Notes: generated by a model from the sequence alone, not told the origin. A stretch of 64,000 bases of DNA from Muribaculaceae bacterium (GCA_022509085.1 JAFLTW010000005.1:62001-126000), one strand, 5' to 3'; positions 1-9,221 are shown, numbered from the stretch's first letter. Translations and numbers: made by a program.

Positions 1-1
1 G

Positions 2-289
2 ACCAAAATGGACCAGTGGCTCGCGGGCGAAGACCCCAACCACCCCACCGGAATCCCCATCAACTGGAACCAGGACGACTCCCGTCCCAACGAATTCCAG
101 ATGTGGATGAAGGCCATGAGGCAAACCGACAATGAAAATCTTAAGGAAGCTATCAAAGACGGTACCGGCGTGGCTCTTAAGGCCGACCAAAACACCAGCT
201 TTGAAGTGATCCATATGGTAATGGACAACCTCCAGACCATCAAGATGAATAAGTTTACCTTGTTGACAGCACTTAAAGCAGCAGAATAA
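2..289 (+). CDS. exbD: ExbD/TolR-family biopolymer transport protein, 3' part
   Basis: The reading frame is open from the window edge and stops at 289, so only the last 95 or so residues are seen and the start lies outside. The end of the protein (KADQNTSFEVIHMVMDNLQ, then the LLTALK tail) matches the periplasmic C-terminal domain of ExbD/TolR proteins, where such a segment follows the single membrane helix. ExbD works with ExbB in the inner membrane to pass proton-motive force to TonB. A second exbD begins four bases downstream and tonB follows, an arrangement common in Bacteroidales. The family call rests on the C-terminal pattern and the neighbours; no membrane segment is visible in this fragment. 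Confidence 0.8.
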   Translation, partial: TKMDQWLAGEDPNHPTGIPINWNQDDSRPNEFQMWMKAMRQTDNENLKEAIKDGTGVALKADQNTSFEVIHMVMDNLQTIKMNKFTLLTALKAAE

Positions 290-293
290 GACC

Positions 294-1076
294 ATGGCAG
301 AGATTCAACAAAACGACGGTGGCAAAGGCAAAAAAGGCCACCAGAAGAAAATGACCATCCGCGTAGACTTTACGCCGATGGTGGATATGAACATGCTCCT
401 GATCACGTTCTTCATGCTTTGTACCACGATGATCAAATCCCAGACCCTCTCTATAGCTCTCCCCTCCAACGAGAAGGTCGAGAATACCGACAATATGAGC
501 CAGGCTTCTGCCGACGATGCAGTCACTATCATTATCGATGCCAAACGTAAGGCCGGATCGATGGATGTCGACACCATCAACGGCAAGGTCATCAACGAGG
601 TGTACTACTATTTCGGTAAACCCCTCGACGGTGAGGCCCCCACTCAGGAAAGCGTCGCCTCTCACAACAACCTCCAGAAGGCCGAAATCCTTTCCGATGA
701 GGTAAACGACCTTGGCGACCATACCGCACGCGGTATCCGTAAGATCATCCAGGACCGTAATAAGGAAGTCTACGAAGCTATCAAGGAACTCAAGGAAAAA
801 TACAACAACGGTGAGTTCGGTAGCCTCGAGACTGCCCAGGAACGTGAAGCCGCACAAGAGAAATATAAGGCCGCTGCAGTGGAGATCCGCAAAAGCGACT
901 CTTATAAGAAACCCGTCATTATCATCAAGTCCACTCCCCACGCCTCTTACGGCGGACTCGTGGAAATCCTCGACGAGATGCAGATCAACTCCGTCTCCAA
1001 GTATCAGATCGATAATATGACGTCGGTAGACTCTCTTATGCTTATCGACTACCAGAACCGTCATCATGGCGAATAA
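294..1076 (+). CDS. exbD: ExbD/TolR-family biopolymer transport protein
   Basis: This 260-residue protein has a short basic N-terminus, the family signature VDFTPMVDMNMLLITFFML (a membrane helix at about residues 24-45 carrying the conserved Asp) and a long periplasmic domain. The C-terminal pattern KPVIIIKSTPHASYGGLVEIL is typical of ExbD. It is longer than the usual 130-150 residue ExbD because of a charged insert at about residues 90-200, likely helical (EIRKIIQDRNKEVYEAIKEL region). This larger form is frequent in Bacteroidetes. It starts 4 bases after the preceding exbD and lies 39 bases before tonB, so the three are probably one operon powering TonB-dependent outer-membrane transport. 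Confidence 0.9.
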   Translation: MAEIQQNDGGKGKKGHQKKMTIRVDFTPMVDMNMLLITFFMLCTTMIKSQTLSIALPSNEKVENTDNMSQASADDAVTIIIDAKRKAGSMDVDTINGKVINEVYYYFGKPLDGEAPTQESVASHNNLQKAEILSDEVNDLGDHTARGIRKIIQDRNKEVYEAIKELKEKYNNGEFGSLETAQEREAAQEKYKAAAVEIRKSDSYKKPVIIIKSTPHASYGGLVEILDEMQINSVSKYQIDNMTSVDSLMLIDYQNRHHGE

Positions 1077-1115
1077 TCCGGAAGTTAGATTTATTAACTC
1101 TAATCCAGTAAAAAA

Positions 1116-1970
1116 ATGGCAAATCTGACCTCTAAAGAATGGCGCGATCTTATCTTCCAGGGTAAGAATAAAGAGTTCGGTGCTTACGACCTCCGTAAGA
1201 ACTCCGAAAAACGCCACACCCTCGCCGTGATTTTTACCCTTATTGGTCTTGTAGTAATCATTATCGCTGTAATCGGCTACTCCAAACTGAGCGATAAACT
1301 CGCTGCCGACCGCGAGGCGGAACTCCTCCTCGAACGCGAACGCATGCAGCAGATCGAAATGGCCCAGCAGGAAGAGGAAGTGCCCGAGGAAGAACCCGAA
1401 GAACAGAAGTTCGAGCAGGAAATCCCCGAAGTGCCCGAAGAGGTGCTCGCTACAGTGCAGGTTACTCAAATCGCTATCGTCGACGCCGATAAGGTGAAAA
1501 ACGAAGTGATGACTATGGACGAACAGAAAGAAGACAATACCGCCCGTGGTGTCGTCAACCAGGAAGGTTCCGACGATGCCGACCGCTTCCAGGCTGTCAA
1601 GGAGCAGGTGGTCGTTGTAGAGCAACCCAAGGAAGAGCCCAAACCCGACCAGATTTTCCAGGCTGTGGAACAGCCTGCCGAATTCCCCGGCGGTCAGGCT
1701 GCTCTTATGAAGTGGCTCGGCAACAACATCCGCTACCCGGAATCAGCTCAGCAAAACGGCGTCTCCGGTCGTGTTATCGTGAAGTTCGTTGTCGAAAAAG
1801 ACGGCTCCATCAGCGGCGCTACCATCGTCAAGGGTGTTGATAAAGACCTCGACGCTGAAGCTCTCCGCGTGGTGAAGAGAATGCCCAAGTGGCAGGCAGG
1901 TAAGAACAACGGCCAGGCCGTCCGTTCCTACTTCACCCTCCCCGTCACTTTCAAACTCCAGAATCAATAA
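1116..1970 (+). CDS. tonB: TonB-family energy transducer
   Basis: The 284-residue protein has a cytoplasmic N-terminus, one membrane helix at about residues 35-55, a Glu/Pro-rich periplasmic spacer (EEEVPEEEPEEQ at about 88-100) and a C-terminal TonB domain from about residue 190. The C-terminal motif YPESAQQNGVSGRVIVKF followed by VEKDGSISGATIVKG is the family hallmark, and the protein ends in FTLPVTFKL as many Bacteroidetes TonB proteins do. It would connect the ExbB/ExbD motor to TonB-dependent receptors. It is the last gene of the exb cluster; a strong hairpin follows at 1991-2034. Confidence 0.93.
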   Translation: MANLTSKEWRDLIFQGKNKEFGAYDLRKNSEKRHTLAVIFTLIGLVVIIIAVIGYSKLSDKLAADREAELLLERERMQQIEMAQQEEEVPEEEPEEQKFEQEIPEVPEEVLATVQVTQIAIVDADKVKNEVMTMDEQKEDNTARGVVNQEGSDDADRFQAVKEQVVVVEQPKEEPKPDQIFQAVEQPAEFPGGQAALMKWLGNNIRYPESAQQNGVSGRVIVKFVVEKDGSISGATIVKGVDKDLDAEALRVVKRMPKWQAGKNNGQAVRSYFTLPVTFKLQNQ

Positions 1971-1990
1971 GTTTCCATAACTGCTTTTTT

Positions 1991-2034
1991 TGAAGAGGTC
2001 GCGCCGGGAGTGTTTTTTCCACGCGGCCTCTTCA
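1991..2034 (+). terminator. Hairpin downstream of tonB
   Basis: The arms TGAAGAGGTCGCG (1991-2003) and CGCGGCCTCTTCA (2022-2034) pair with one G-U, closing a loop that contains a T6 run. There is a T-run just before the 5' arm but none after the 3' arm on the plus strand, so it may act mainly as an mRNA 3' stabiliser or on the opposite strand. It separates the exb/tonB operon from the next gene. Confidence 0.5.
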
Positions 2035-2091
2035 ACTATTCTTAACGTTTAATTGTTAATTTTATAAAACTAACTGCTAAATCTTGATATT

Positions 2092-2304
2092 ATGAAATCA
2101 GACGGTAATAATGGCAACGGTGTGCCTAAGGGAGCCAGATTCGTTTTTGGCGTTTTTATGGTCCTTTTCTATATAGCCGTGGGGCTCTTCTTTATCCTTG
2201 ACCCCGTGGATTTCTTCACCCCCGCTATCTCCTACGTTGTCGGCGGTATCCTCTGCGCCTACGGCCTCTTCCGCGGCTATCGTATGTATCGGGGCATGAA
2301 CTGA
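2092..2304 (+). CDS. Small two-helix membrane protein
   Basis: This 70-residue protein has no family I can name. It has a short polar N-terminus (SDGNNGNGVPKGA), then two hydrophobic helices at about residues 15-36 and 41-60 separated by a DPVDFF turn, and a basic C-terminal tail (RGYRMYRGMN), which suggests both ends face the cytoplasm. Similar short proteins sit between tonB and a phosphate-binding-like lipoprotein gene in Bacteroidales, so the order is likely conserved. The function is unknown. Confidence 0.75.
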   Translation: MKSDGNNGNGVPKGARFVFGVFMVLFYIAVGLFFILDPVDFFTPAISYVVGGILCAYGLFRGYRMYRGMN

Positions 2305-2365
2305 ACCCTTCCCTCCTGCCCCTCTCCTCCCCAAAATCTTTTTCCACTTTCCCTAATCTAAGCCT

Positions 2366-3376
2366 ATGAAGAAGTCAGCTTCCTTCGCCCTTCTTTCCGC
2401 TTTTGCTCTCCTTGCCGCCGGCCTCTCTTCCTGCGGTGAGGTGAAGCGTGGTGAATACGTCAAGGGCGCCGCCACCATCTATTGCGACGATGGTTTCAAG
2501 AATATCCTCGAGGAGGAAATCGACGTGTTTGAATACACCTATCCCGGCTCGAGCATCATACCCTCTTATGTCAGCGAGGCCCGGGCAGTCGACGCCCTCA
2601 TGGGCGACTCTACCGATGCCATCATCGTGACCCATGAGTTCAATAAAGACCAGATCAAGTATGTCCGCGACAATTTCAAGAAGGTGGTGAAGCAGCGCTG
2701 CATCGCCGTAGATGCCGTCGGGCTGATCGTGAATAAAGACAATCCCCTCTCCGAACTCACCATGGAGGAGCTCGGCAAGATCATGAACGGCGAGATCAAC
2801 AAGTGGAGCCAGCTGGCTCTCCCCGATACGGCCGACATCCAGCTCGTCTTCGACAACCAGAACTCCTCTACAGTGCTCTATATGCGCGAGAAGTTCCTCG
2901 GAGGAAAGCTGATTTCCGAAAACCCCAATGTCCATGTCTTCGCGCAGAACAACAACCGTGAGGTGTTCGATGTGGTCAAGGATAATCCTAACGCTATCGG
3001 TATCATCAGCGTGTCCTGGCTTGGCGACTCTCTCGAGAATGCCCATAAGGTGCCTGTTGAGAAGCGCATAGAAGGCTATGAGGAGACGGATGACGTCATC
3101 GCTAAGGAACTCACTACGGAGGTCAAGGTGCTCGGCCTGCAGAACCCCACTGCCGAAAACGACTTCACGCTCGTGCCTTACAAGCCCTACCAGGCCTATA
3201 TCGAAACGGGCGACTATCCGCTCTTCCGCAAGGTCTATATGATCACTACGGCCTCCGGCTCAACCCTCATGAAGAGCTTCTACGATTTCGTCACGGGCTT
3301 CGTGGGTCAGAAGATTATTGCCAACACCGGCATACTCCCCTACAAGCTTACCCCGCGCATCGTCCAACTCAAATAA
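2366..3376 (+). CDS. PstS-like periplasmic substrate-binding lipoprotein
   Basis: The 336-residue protein begins with a lipoprotein signal peptide ending LSSC, with the lipidated Cys at about residue 23. The mature part has the architecture of the phosphate-type binding-protein superfamily: TIYCDDGFKNILEEEI early, the ELGKIMNGEINKWSQL segment (the usual KIFSGKITNW region) and the NQNSSTVLYMREKFLG ligand-loop region. No PstCAB permease genes are adjacent, and it lies between tonB and a TPR gene. A classic Pst transport role is therefore uncertain; a phosphate- or anion-sensing or envelope role is equally possible. Confidence 0.85.
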   Translation: MKKSASFALLSAFALLAAGLSSCGEVKRGEYVKGAATIYCDDGFKNILEEEIDVFEYTYPGSSIIPSYVSEARAVDALMGDSTDAIIVTHEFNKDQIKYVRDNFKKVVKQRCIAVDAVGLIVNKDNPLSELTMEELGKIMNGEINKWSQLALPDTADIQLVFDNQNSSTVLYMREKFLGGKLISENPNVHVFAQNNNREVFDVVKDNPNAIGIISVSWLGDSLENAHKVPVEKRIEGYEETDDVIAKELTTEVKVLGLQNPTAENDFTLVPYKPYQAYIETGDYPLFRKVYMITTASGSTLMKSFYDFVTGFVGQKIIANTGILPYKLTPRIVQLK

Positions 3377-3475
3377 TCTATCCGTTTTTTCTCTTCTCCA
3401 TATATTAAGCGCCTTTAAACCACGTTTAATATATGATGTCTATTACCTTAGATAATTAAATTTTTTCCAACACAT

Positions 3476-5167
3476 ATGAAGTTACGCAATCTTTTTCTCT
3501 CAGCGATGGCTCTCTGCTCGCTCGGCCTCTTCGCCCAGACCCACACCCAGGGCATCGAATACTATAAGGCCGACCAGTTTAACAACGCCAAGGAGCTCCT
3601 GAATCGCAACCTTAACAACCCCGGCACCGACAAGGCCCTCTCCTACTACTATCTCGGCCAGATCGAGATGCGTAAGGGCAACGTCAGCGCCGCCTCAAAG
3701 TATTTCAACGACGGTATCGCAGCCGATGCCGAAAACCCCTACAACTATGTGGGTCTCGGCTATATCGATCTCAAAAACGGTGATGCTAAGGGTGCCGAAA
3801 AGTATTTTAAGGAGGCTGAGTCGCGCGCCAAGAAAGACCAGTCGGTTATGGTTGAGATTGCCCGCGCTTACTATAATGCCGACCCCGTCGGCAATAAGGC
3901 CATCTATGAGAAGCGTATCGCAAACGCGCTGAAAAAGGATTCCAAAAACCCCGATATCTACATCTTCGAGGGCGACGTGCTCCGCGACGATGCCTATGCC
4001 AACAACAATTCCAAGTCTTACGGCTCCGCAGCCGCTAAGTATGATATGGCTACTTCCTACGACCCCACTTCTGCCGTGGCCTATGTGAAGTATGCCGATA
4101 TGTACATGAATGCCCAAAACCCGGGTTATGCCATCATCAAGCTCGAGGAGCTCATCAACAACAATCCCTCCTCTGCCCTCGGACAGCGTGAGCTCGCAAA
4201 CGCCTACTACGAGAACAACCAGTACGACAAAGCTGCCCTCCAGTATGGCAACTATGTGAAGAATCCCAACCACTTCAAGGAAGACGAAGACCGTTATTCG
4301 TTTATCCTCTTTGCCGACGGCAAGTATCAGCAGGCCTACGACTACGCTACCTCCCTGCTGCAGCAGAACCCCGACAATTTCACGGCTATGCGCTATCAGT
4401 TTATGAACGCTGCCCAGATCGAGTCGCTCCAGGGCAACATCCTTCCGCTCGCCGAGAAACTCCTCGCTGCCCATAAGGCTAACCCCGACAATAAGTTCGC
4501 AGCTATCGACTACACCCTCATCGCCGAGGAGCTCGACCGCGACAAACGTCCCGAAGACGCTATCGCCCTTCTCCAGGAAGCTATCTCCGTAATGCCCTCC
4601 AATTCCAATTTCGATAAGCAGCTCGCCCTGCTCTATATCGATTCGGGAGACTACGACAAGGCTGCCGACGAATACGCCGCTTTTATCGCCAAGACTGCCA
4701 ACCCGGGCTACAATGAGTTTACCCAGCAGGCTCTCTATGCCTACTTTGCCGGTCTGCTCAATAAGGAAGGCATCACGGATAAGAACACGGGCGAGGTTCT
4801 CCGTCAGCAAGACGCTGCCGCCGCCCGGAAGTATTTCGGTATGGCTGCCGACTATTCCAACAAGGCTGCTCAGGCTGCTCCCAATGTCTACAAGCCCCAT
4901 AAGATCCTCGGCGACCTCGCCATTGCCCAGGCTGCCGATGCCGACGTGGCTAAGGCTGCCCAGCCCGAATACGAGATTGCTTACGGTCTGCTCGTTGCCA
5001 ATCCCGACCCGCGTTACAACAGTGACGCCAAGGTGATCTACAACTATCTCGGCAACTACTACCTCGACCAGAAGGACGTGGCCAAGGCCAAGGAGTTTTT
5101 CAACAAGTATCTCGAGCTCGACCCCGATAATGCCGAATACCGTAAGTTTGTCGACAACCTGAAATAA
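3476..5167 (+). CDS. Secreted tetratricopeptide-repeat protein
   Basis: The protein has 563 residues with a Sec signal peptide (MKLRNLFLSAMALCSLGLFAQ, cut after AQ) followed by TPR-like helical pairs almost to the end. Recognisable repeats include YYYLGQIEMRKGNVSAASKYF, YVGLGYIDLKNGDAKGAEKYF and the last one, YNYLGNYYLDQKDVAKAKEFF, each with the family's W/Y-G-A-Y-A-P spacing. It is probably a periplasmic scaffold. Its place right after the TonB and PstS-like genes suggests an envelope role. A strong terminator follows at 5230-5258. Only the fold, not a partner, can be inferred. Confidence 0.9.
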   Translation: MKLRNLFLSAMALCSLGLFAQTHTQGIEYYKADQFNNAKELLNRNLNNPGTDKALSYYYLGQIEMRKGNVSAASKYFNDGIAADAENPYNYVGLGYIDLKNGDAKGAEKYFKEAESRAKKDQSVMVEIARAYYNADPVGNKAIYEKRIANALKKDSKNPDIYIFEGDVLRDDAYANNNSKSYGSAAAKYDMATSYDPTSAVAYVKYADMYMNAQNPGYAIIKLEELINNNPSSALGQRELANAYYENNQYDKAALQYGNYVKNPNHFKEDEDRYSFILFADGKYQQAYDYATSLLQQNPDNFTAMRYQFMNAAQIESLQGNILPLAEKLLAAHKANPDNKFAAIDYTLIAEELDRDKRPEDAIALLQEAISVMPSNSNFDKQLALLYIDSGDYDKAADEYAAFIAKTANPGYNEFTQQALYAYFAGLLNKEGITDKNTGEVLRQQDAAAARKYFGMAADYSNKAAQAAPNVYKPHKILGDLAIAQAADADVAKAAQPEYEIAYGLLVANPDPRYNSDAKVIYNYLGNYYLDQKDVAKAKEFFNKYLELDPDNAEYRKFVDNLK

Positions 5168-5229
5168 TCCCTCATCATAAAGAATTACGCCGGGGATTTC
5201 CCGAATCGGGCCCCGATTTTACCTCTTAA

Positions 5230-5258
5230 AACTTCCTCTTGCGCAAGAGGAAGTTTTT
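5230..5258 (+). terminator. Rho-independent terminator after the TPR gene
   Basis: AACTTCCTCTT and AAGAGGAAGTT form a near-perfect inverted repeat around a GCGC centre, followed by a T-run. It closes the upstream transcription unit and abuts the candidate promoter of the nqr operon at 5238-5269. Confidence 0.85.
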
Positions 5259-5269
5259 TTGTAATTTTG
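5238..5269 (+). promoter_or_regulatory. Candidate Bacteroidales promoter for nqrA
   Basis: TAATTTTG at 5262-5269 fits the -7 consensus TAnnTTTG. A 20 bp spacer puts CTTG (5238-5241) at the -33 position, one mismatch from TTTG. The predicted start is about 20 bp before the nqrA ATG. The -33 box lies inside the stem of the preceding terminator. Confidence 0.6.
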
Positions 5270-5295
5270 CCTATCAATTGTAGCTGCTAACTATA

Positions 5296-6624
5296 ATGGC
5301 TCGTCTTATTAAAGTCAAGAAAGGTCTCGACATCCCTCTCGACGGCCGACCCTCCGGCCGCGTTGATGTCGTAGCTCCTGCATCCGTCGGTATTGTCCCC
5401 GACGATTTCGAGGGTCATGTATGGAAGTGCGCCGTGAAGGAAGGCGACGAGGTTGCCGTCGGCTCCACTCTCCTCTTCGATAAGGCCACGTCGCGCATCC
5501 GCATCGTCAGTCCTCTGGCCGGTAAGGTCAGGGAGGTGCGCCGCGGCGAGCGCCGCAAGATCCTCGCCGTTGTGGTGGAGGCCGGTCCCTCGTCGGTGAA
5601 ACCCGTCTCCTACAACCTTGAGCTCTCTGCCGAAGCTGTCCGCGAGACGCTTCTGGCCTCGGGTATCTGGGCGCTTATGCGCCAGCGCCCGTTTGATATC
5701 GTCCCCGACCCCGACTCAGAACCACGCGACATCTTCGTCTCGGCGTTCGATTCGGCGCCGCTCGCCGCTCCGCTTATCGACGGCAGTATGCTCCCCTTTA
5801 TCGAGAAGGGTCTGGAGGTGCTGAAGGCTGTCTCGGGCAAGAAGCCTTATATCGCCACGCGTGCCGCTCACCCGTATGAGTTTGCCAATGGCGTTAACCT
5901 TAATGTGGAGGGCCCTCACCCTGCCGGTAATGTCGGTGTGCAGATTGCTGCCGTGGCCCCGGTTAATAAGGGAGAGACGGTATGGGCGCTCGATGTGGTC
6001 ACTGTAGCCCGTATCGGTAAGCTGTATACCGACGGCATCCCCTCCTGGAAGGCGCTCGTGGCGCTTACGGGTCCGGAACTCGCCGACCCCCACATGATTC
6101 AGACTATCGTGGGCTCCGACCTCCATCAGCTTCTTCCCGAAGCCGTGCTCGACGATGCTTCCCTCAGGGTTATCTCGGGCAATGTGCTTACGGGTAAGAA
6201 GGTGGACCCGCGTTCCGGCTTCCTGCGCTACCCCTACCGGCAGATTACGGTGATCCGCGAGGGCGACAATGCCGATGAGTTTATGGGCTGGGCCTCGCTG
6301 AGCCCATCGAAGTTCAGCACGAAGCGCACATTCCCGGCTTTCCTCAAGGGTCTGGCCAAACCTTTCCCCTTCGATGCCCGCATCAAGGGCGGCCGCCGTG
6401 CCATGATTCTCAGCGGTGAGTTCGACAAGGTCTTTCCATTCGATATCTATCCGGAGTTCCTGCTGCGTGCCGTCAATGCCGGCGATGTGGACCGCATGGA
6501 GAAGCTCGGCATCTACGAGGTGGCGCCCGAAGATTTCGCGCTCCCTGAGTTTGTCGACACTTCCAAGCATGAGCTCCAGCCTATGATCCGCCGTGCGCTC
6601 GACGACCTCCGCGCCGACTCCTGA
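5296..6624 (+). CDS. nqrA: Na+-translocating NADH:quinone reductase subunit A
   Basis: This 442-residue protein matches NqrA in length and sequence. It starts with the MARLIKVKKGLDIPLDG segment and has a barrel-sandwich-like region with GHVWKCAVKEGDEVAVG near the N-terminus, resembling the RnfC/Nqo1 fold. It carries no cofactor motif, as expected for the peripheral cytoplasmic A subunit that contributes to quinone binding. It is the first gene of a complete nqrABCDEF operon on the plus strand and has its own candidate promoter. Confidence 0.95.
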   Translation: MARLIKVKKGLDIPLDGRPSGRVDVVAPASVGIVPDDFEGHVWKCAVKEGDEVAVGSTLLFDKATSRIRIVSPLAGKVREVRRGERRKILAVVVEAGPSSVKPVSYNLELSAEAVRETLLASGIWALMRQRPFDIVPDPDSEPRDIFVSAFDSAPLAAPLIDGSMLPFIEKGLEVLKAVSGKKPYIATRAAHPYEFANGVNLNVEGPHPAGNVGVQIAAVAPVNKGETVWALDVVTVARIGKLYTDGIPSWKALVALTGPELADPHMIQTIVGSDLHQLLPEAVLDDASLRVISGNVLTGKKVDPRSGFLRYPYRQITVIREGDNADEFMGWASLSPSKFSTKRTFPAFLKGLAKPFPFDARIKGGRRAMILSGEFDKVFPFDIYPEFLLRAVNAGDVDRMEKLGIYEVAPEDFALPEFVDTSKHELQPMIRRALDDLRADS

Positions 6625-6684
6625 ATCCTCCTCTTGCTTAACGATAAACCCTAAACGACAAACGCTCAACTCTCAAACCTTGAG

Positions 6685-7884
6685 ATGAAACTGAAGCAAA
6701 GAATCGACCGTCTGAAACCCCACTTCGAGAAGGGTGGCCGTCTGGCTCCCCTCCATTCCGTGTTCGACGGTTTCTATACATTCCTTTTTACCCCTAACGA
6801 GACGTCGCGCTCCGGTGTGCATATCCATGATGCCAACGATTCGAAGCGCACCATGATCACGGTGGTCATCGCCCTGCTTCCCTGTGCCCTCTTCGGTATG
6901 TGGAATGTGGGCTATCAGCATGCGCTCGCCGTAGGCGACCCCGACCATGCGCTGCTCCGTCTCTTTTTCTACGGCTTTTTCGCCGTCCTTCCGCAGATTG
7001 TCACGGCTTATGTCGTAGGTCTGGGCATCGAGTTTATAGTGGCCCAGATCCGCGGCCATGAGATCCAGGAGGGTTTCCTGGTGTCGGGTATCCTTATCCC
7101 GATGATCTGCCCGGTCTCCACTCCTTGCTGGATGCTTGCGGTGGCCGTGGCTTTTGCCGTGATTTTCGCTAAGGAAGCCTTCGGCGGCACGGGCTATAAT
7201 TTCCTCAACATTGCCCTCGTTACCCGAGCCTTCCTTTTCTTTGCATACCCCTCCAAGATGAGCGGTGACAGTGTCTTTGTGCGCACGGCCGACGGTGAGG
7301 CTACCGTCGATGCCTTCTCGGGCGCCACGCCGCTTGGACAGCTGGCCTCTTCCACCACTCCGGGCTCTACCGACATTTTCGGTGTCAACGGCGACATCCT
7401 CTCCTACTCGGATGTCTTCTGGGGTCTGATGCCGGGCTCCTGGGGCGAGACTTCCACTTTCTGCATCATCCTCGGTGCCGTGATTCTGCTGGCTACCGGT
7501 ATCGCTTCCTGGAAGATCATCACTTCCGGTGTCGTCGGCGCGCTCTGCATCTGCTTTGTGGCCAACCATTTTGCCTCGCCTCTCTATCCCGTCACATATT
7601 TGCCCCCCTTCGAGCAGCTGGCTCTCGGTGGCTTTGCTTTCGCTATCGTGTTTATGGCCACCGACCCCGTCACGGCCTGCCGCACTGAGATCGGCAAGTA
7701 TATCTACGGGTTCCTCATAGGGGTGGTGGCGATGATTATCCGCTGCTACAATACGGGCTACCCCGAAGGCGCCATGCTGGCCGTGCTGCTGATGAACTGC
7801 TTCGCGCCGCTTATCGACTGGTGTGTCGTCAACTCCAATATCAACCGCCGGCTTAAACGTGCCGTTAAAGTTTCAGAGTCATGA
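6685..7884 (+). CDS. nqrB: Na+-translocating NADH:quinone reductase subunit B
   Basis: The protein has 399 residues with about ten membrane helices. The FMN-attachment motif SGAT is at residues 212-215 (DAFSGATPLGQ), with Thr215 as the predicted covalent phosphoester site. NqrB is the core membrane subunit that carries covalent FMN and riboflavin and forms the sodium path. Its stop codon overlaps the start of nqrC by four bases (ATGA), so the two are probably translationally coupled. Confidence 0.96.
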   Translation: MKLKQRIDRLKPHFEKGGRLAPLHSVFDGFYTFLFTPNETSRSGVHIHDANDSKRTMITVVIALLPCALFGMWNVGYQHALAVGDPDHALLRLFFYGFFAVLPQIVTAYVVGLGIEFIVAQIRGHEIQEGFLVSGILIPMICPVSTPCWMLAVAVAFAVIFAKEAFGGTGYNFLNIALVTRAFLFFAYPSKMSGDSVFVRTADGEATVDAFSGATPLGQLASSTTPGSTDIFGVNGDILSYSDVFWGLMPGSWGETSTFCIILGAVILLATGIASWKIITSGVVGALCICFVANHFASPLYPVTYLPPFEQLALGGFAFAIVFMATDPVTACRTEIGKYIYGFLIGVVAMIIRCYNTGYPEGAMLAVLLMNCFAPLIDWCVVNSNINRRLKRAVKVSES

Positions 7885-8591
7885 ACAGGCAGGGTAACAC
7901 TTACACGGTGATCTATTCCGTGCTTCTGGTCCTCATTGTGGGGGTCGTCCTCTCTCTGGTCTATCAGGCTTTGCGTCCCGTGCAGGAGCGCAACATCGCC
8001 GACGACACGAAGAAGCAGATTCTGGCTGCTGCGCGCATCGTACCCTCCGAGGGGGTCTCGGTATCCGAGCTCTATGATTCCCATATCGTACGCAGCTTTA
8101 TCGTTGATTCCGAAGGCCGCGAAATCGACTCCTCCGTGCCGGCGTTTTCTGTCAATGTGGCCGCGCAGGTCAAGCTCCCCGATGCGGAGCGTCAGCTGCC
8201 GGTCTATGAGTGCCGGACGCCAGACGGACTTAAATACATCCTCCCTGTCTATGGTGCCGGACTCTGGGGACCCATCTGGGGCTATATCGCCTTCGATGCC
8301 GACGGCTCCACTATCTATGGCGCCTATTTCGCCCACCAGGGCGAGACGCCCGGTCTGGGTGCCGAAATCGAGAAACCCGCTTTCTCGGGCCAGTTTGACG
8401 GCAAGAAGATTTTCAATGCCGAGGGTCAGTTCTCCCCTATCGCTGTGGTGAAGGCAGGGCAGGCTCCGGCTTCGGGCGAGTATGTCAACGCGGTCTCGGG
8501 CGGCACCATCACGTCGCAGGGTGTCCAGAAGATGCTTGCCAATTCGCTTGCTCCCTATGCCGCTTTCCTCAAGTCTCTCAAATCCCGCTAA
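7881..8591 (+). CDS. nqrC: Na+-translocating NADH:quinone reductase subunit C
   Basis: The 236-residue protein has one N-terminal membrane helix (about residues 8-27) and an FMN-binding domain. Its motif reads SGGT at residues 206-209 (AVSGGTITSQGV), where the usual form is SG(A/G)T; Thr209 is the predicted covalent FMN site. NqrC passes electrons between NqrF and NqrB across the periplasmic face. The conserved LPVYGAGLWGPIWGYIAFD segment is also present. It overlaps nqrB by four bases. Confidence 0.95.
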   Translation: MNRQGNTYTVIYSVLLVLIVGVVLSLVYQALRPVQERNIADDTKKQILAAARIVPSEGVSVSELYDSHIVRSFIVDSEGREIDSSVPAFSVNVAAQVKLPDAERQLPVYECRTPDGLKYILPVYGAGLWGPIWGYIAFDADGSTIYGAYFAHQGETPGLGAEIEKPAFSGQFDGKKIFNAEGQFSPIAVVKAGQAPASGEYVNAVSGGTITSQGVQKMLANSLAPYAAFLKSLKSR

Positions 8592-8609
8592 TTCTTCCCT
8601 CTCTTAATA

Positions 8610-9221
8610 ATGAATTTCCAGACTCTCATCAACCCTCTCTCCAAGGATAATCCGGTCATTGTCCAGGTGCTCGGCATCTGCTCGGCGCTGGCCGTTACGG
8701 CGAAGCTCCAGCCGGCCGTGGTGATGACGATCTCTGTCGTGGCCGTGCTTGCGCTTGCCAACGTCATTATCTCTTGCCTGCGCAAGACGATCCCTACCTC
8801 CATCCGCATCATCGTGCAGCTGGTGGTGGTGGCGGCTCTCGTGGTCATTGTCGACCAGATACTCAAGGCCTTCACCTACGATGTCAGCAAGCAGCTGTCG
8901 GTATTTATCGGCCTGATCATCACCAACTGTATCATCATGGGTCGCCTTGAGGCATTTGCGCTCAACAATCGTCCCTGGCCCGCTTTTCTCGACGGTGTGG
9001 GCAACGGCCTGGGCTACGGCATTATCCTCATCATCGTGGCCTTCTTCCGCGAGCTCTTCGGCAGCGGCACGCTCTGGGGCTATCAGGTGATCCCGCAGTG
9101 GTGGTACGATGCCGGCTATCAGAACAATGGCATGATGATTCTCCCTCCTATGGCGCTTATCACGGTGGCCTGCATCATATGGGTCCACCGCGCCCGCAAT
9201 AAAGACCTCCAGGAGCAATAG
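8610..9221 (+). CDS. nqrD: Na+-translocating NADH:quinone reductase subunit D
   Basis: This 204-residue integral membrane protein has six predicted helices and the NqrD/RnfE pattern: the start NPLSKDNPVIVQVLGICSALAVT and GLIITNCIIMGRLEAFA, which contains the conserved Cys near the Fe-S centre bound between NqrD and NqrE. It lies 18 bases after nqrC and 59 bases before nqrE. NqrD and NqrE are inverted-topology paralogues that form the channel-like core. Confidence 0.95.
   Translation: MNFQTLINPLSKDNPVIVQVLGICSALAVTAKLQPAVVMTISVVAVLALANVIISCLRKTIPTSIRIIVQLVVVAALVVIVDQILKAFTYDVSKQLSVFIGLIITNCIIMGRLEAFALNNRPWPAFLDGVGNGLGYGIILIIVAFFRELFGSGTLWGYQVIPQWWYDAGYQNNGMMILPPMALITVACIIWVHRARNKDLQEQ

Noticed and set aside
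273..1625. A 450-codon open frame on the minus strand across exbD and tonB
   Set aside because: It is antisense to two clear genes of the TonB system and has a low-complexity, His/Leu/Phe-rich composition typical of a shadow of GC-rich codon use.
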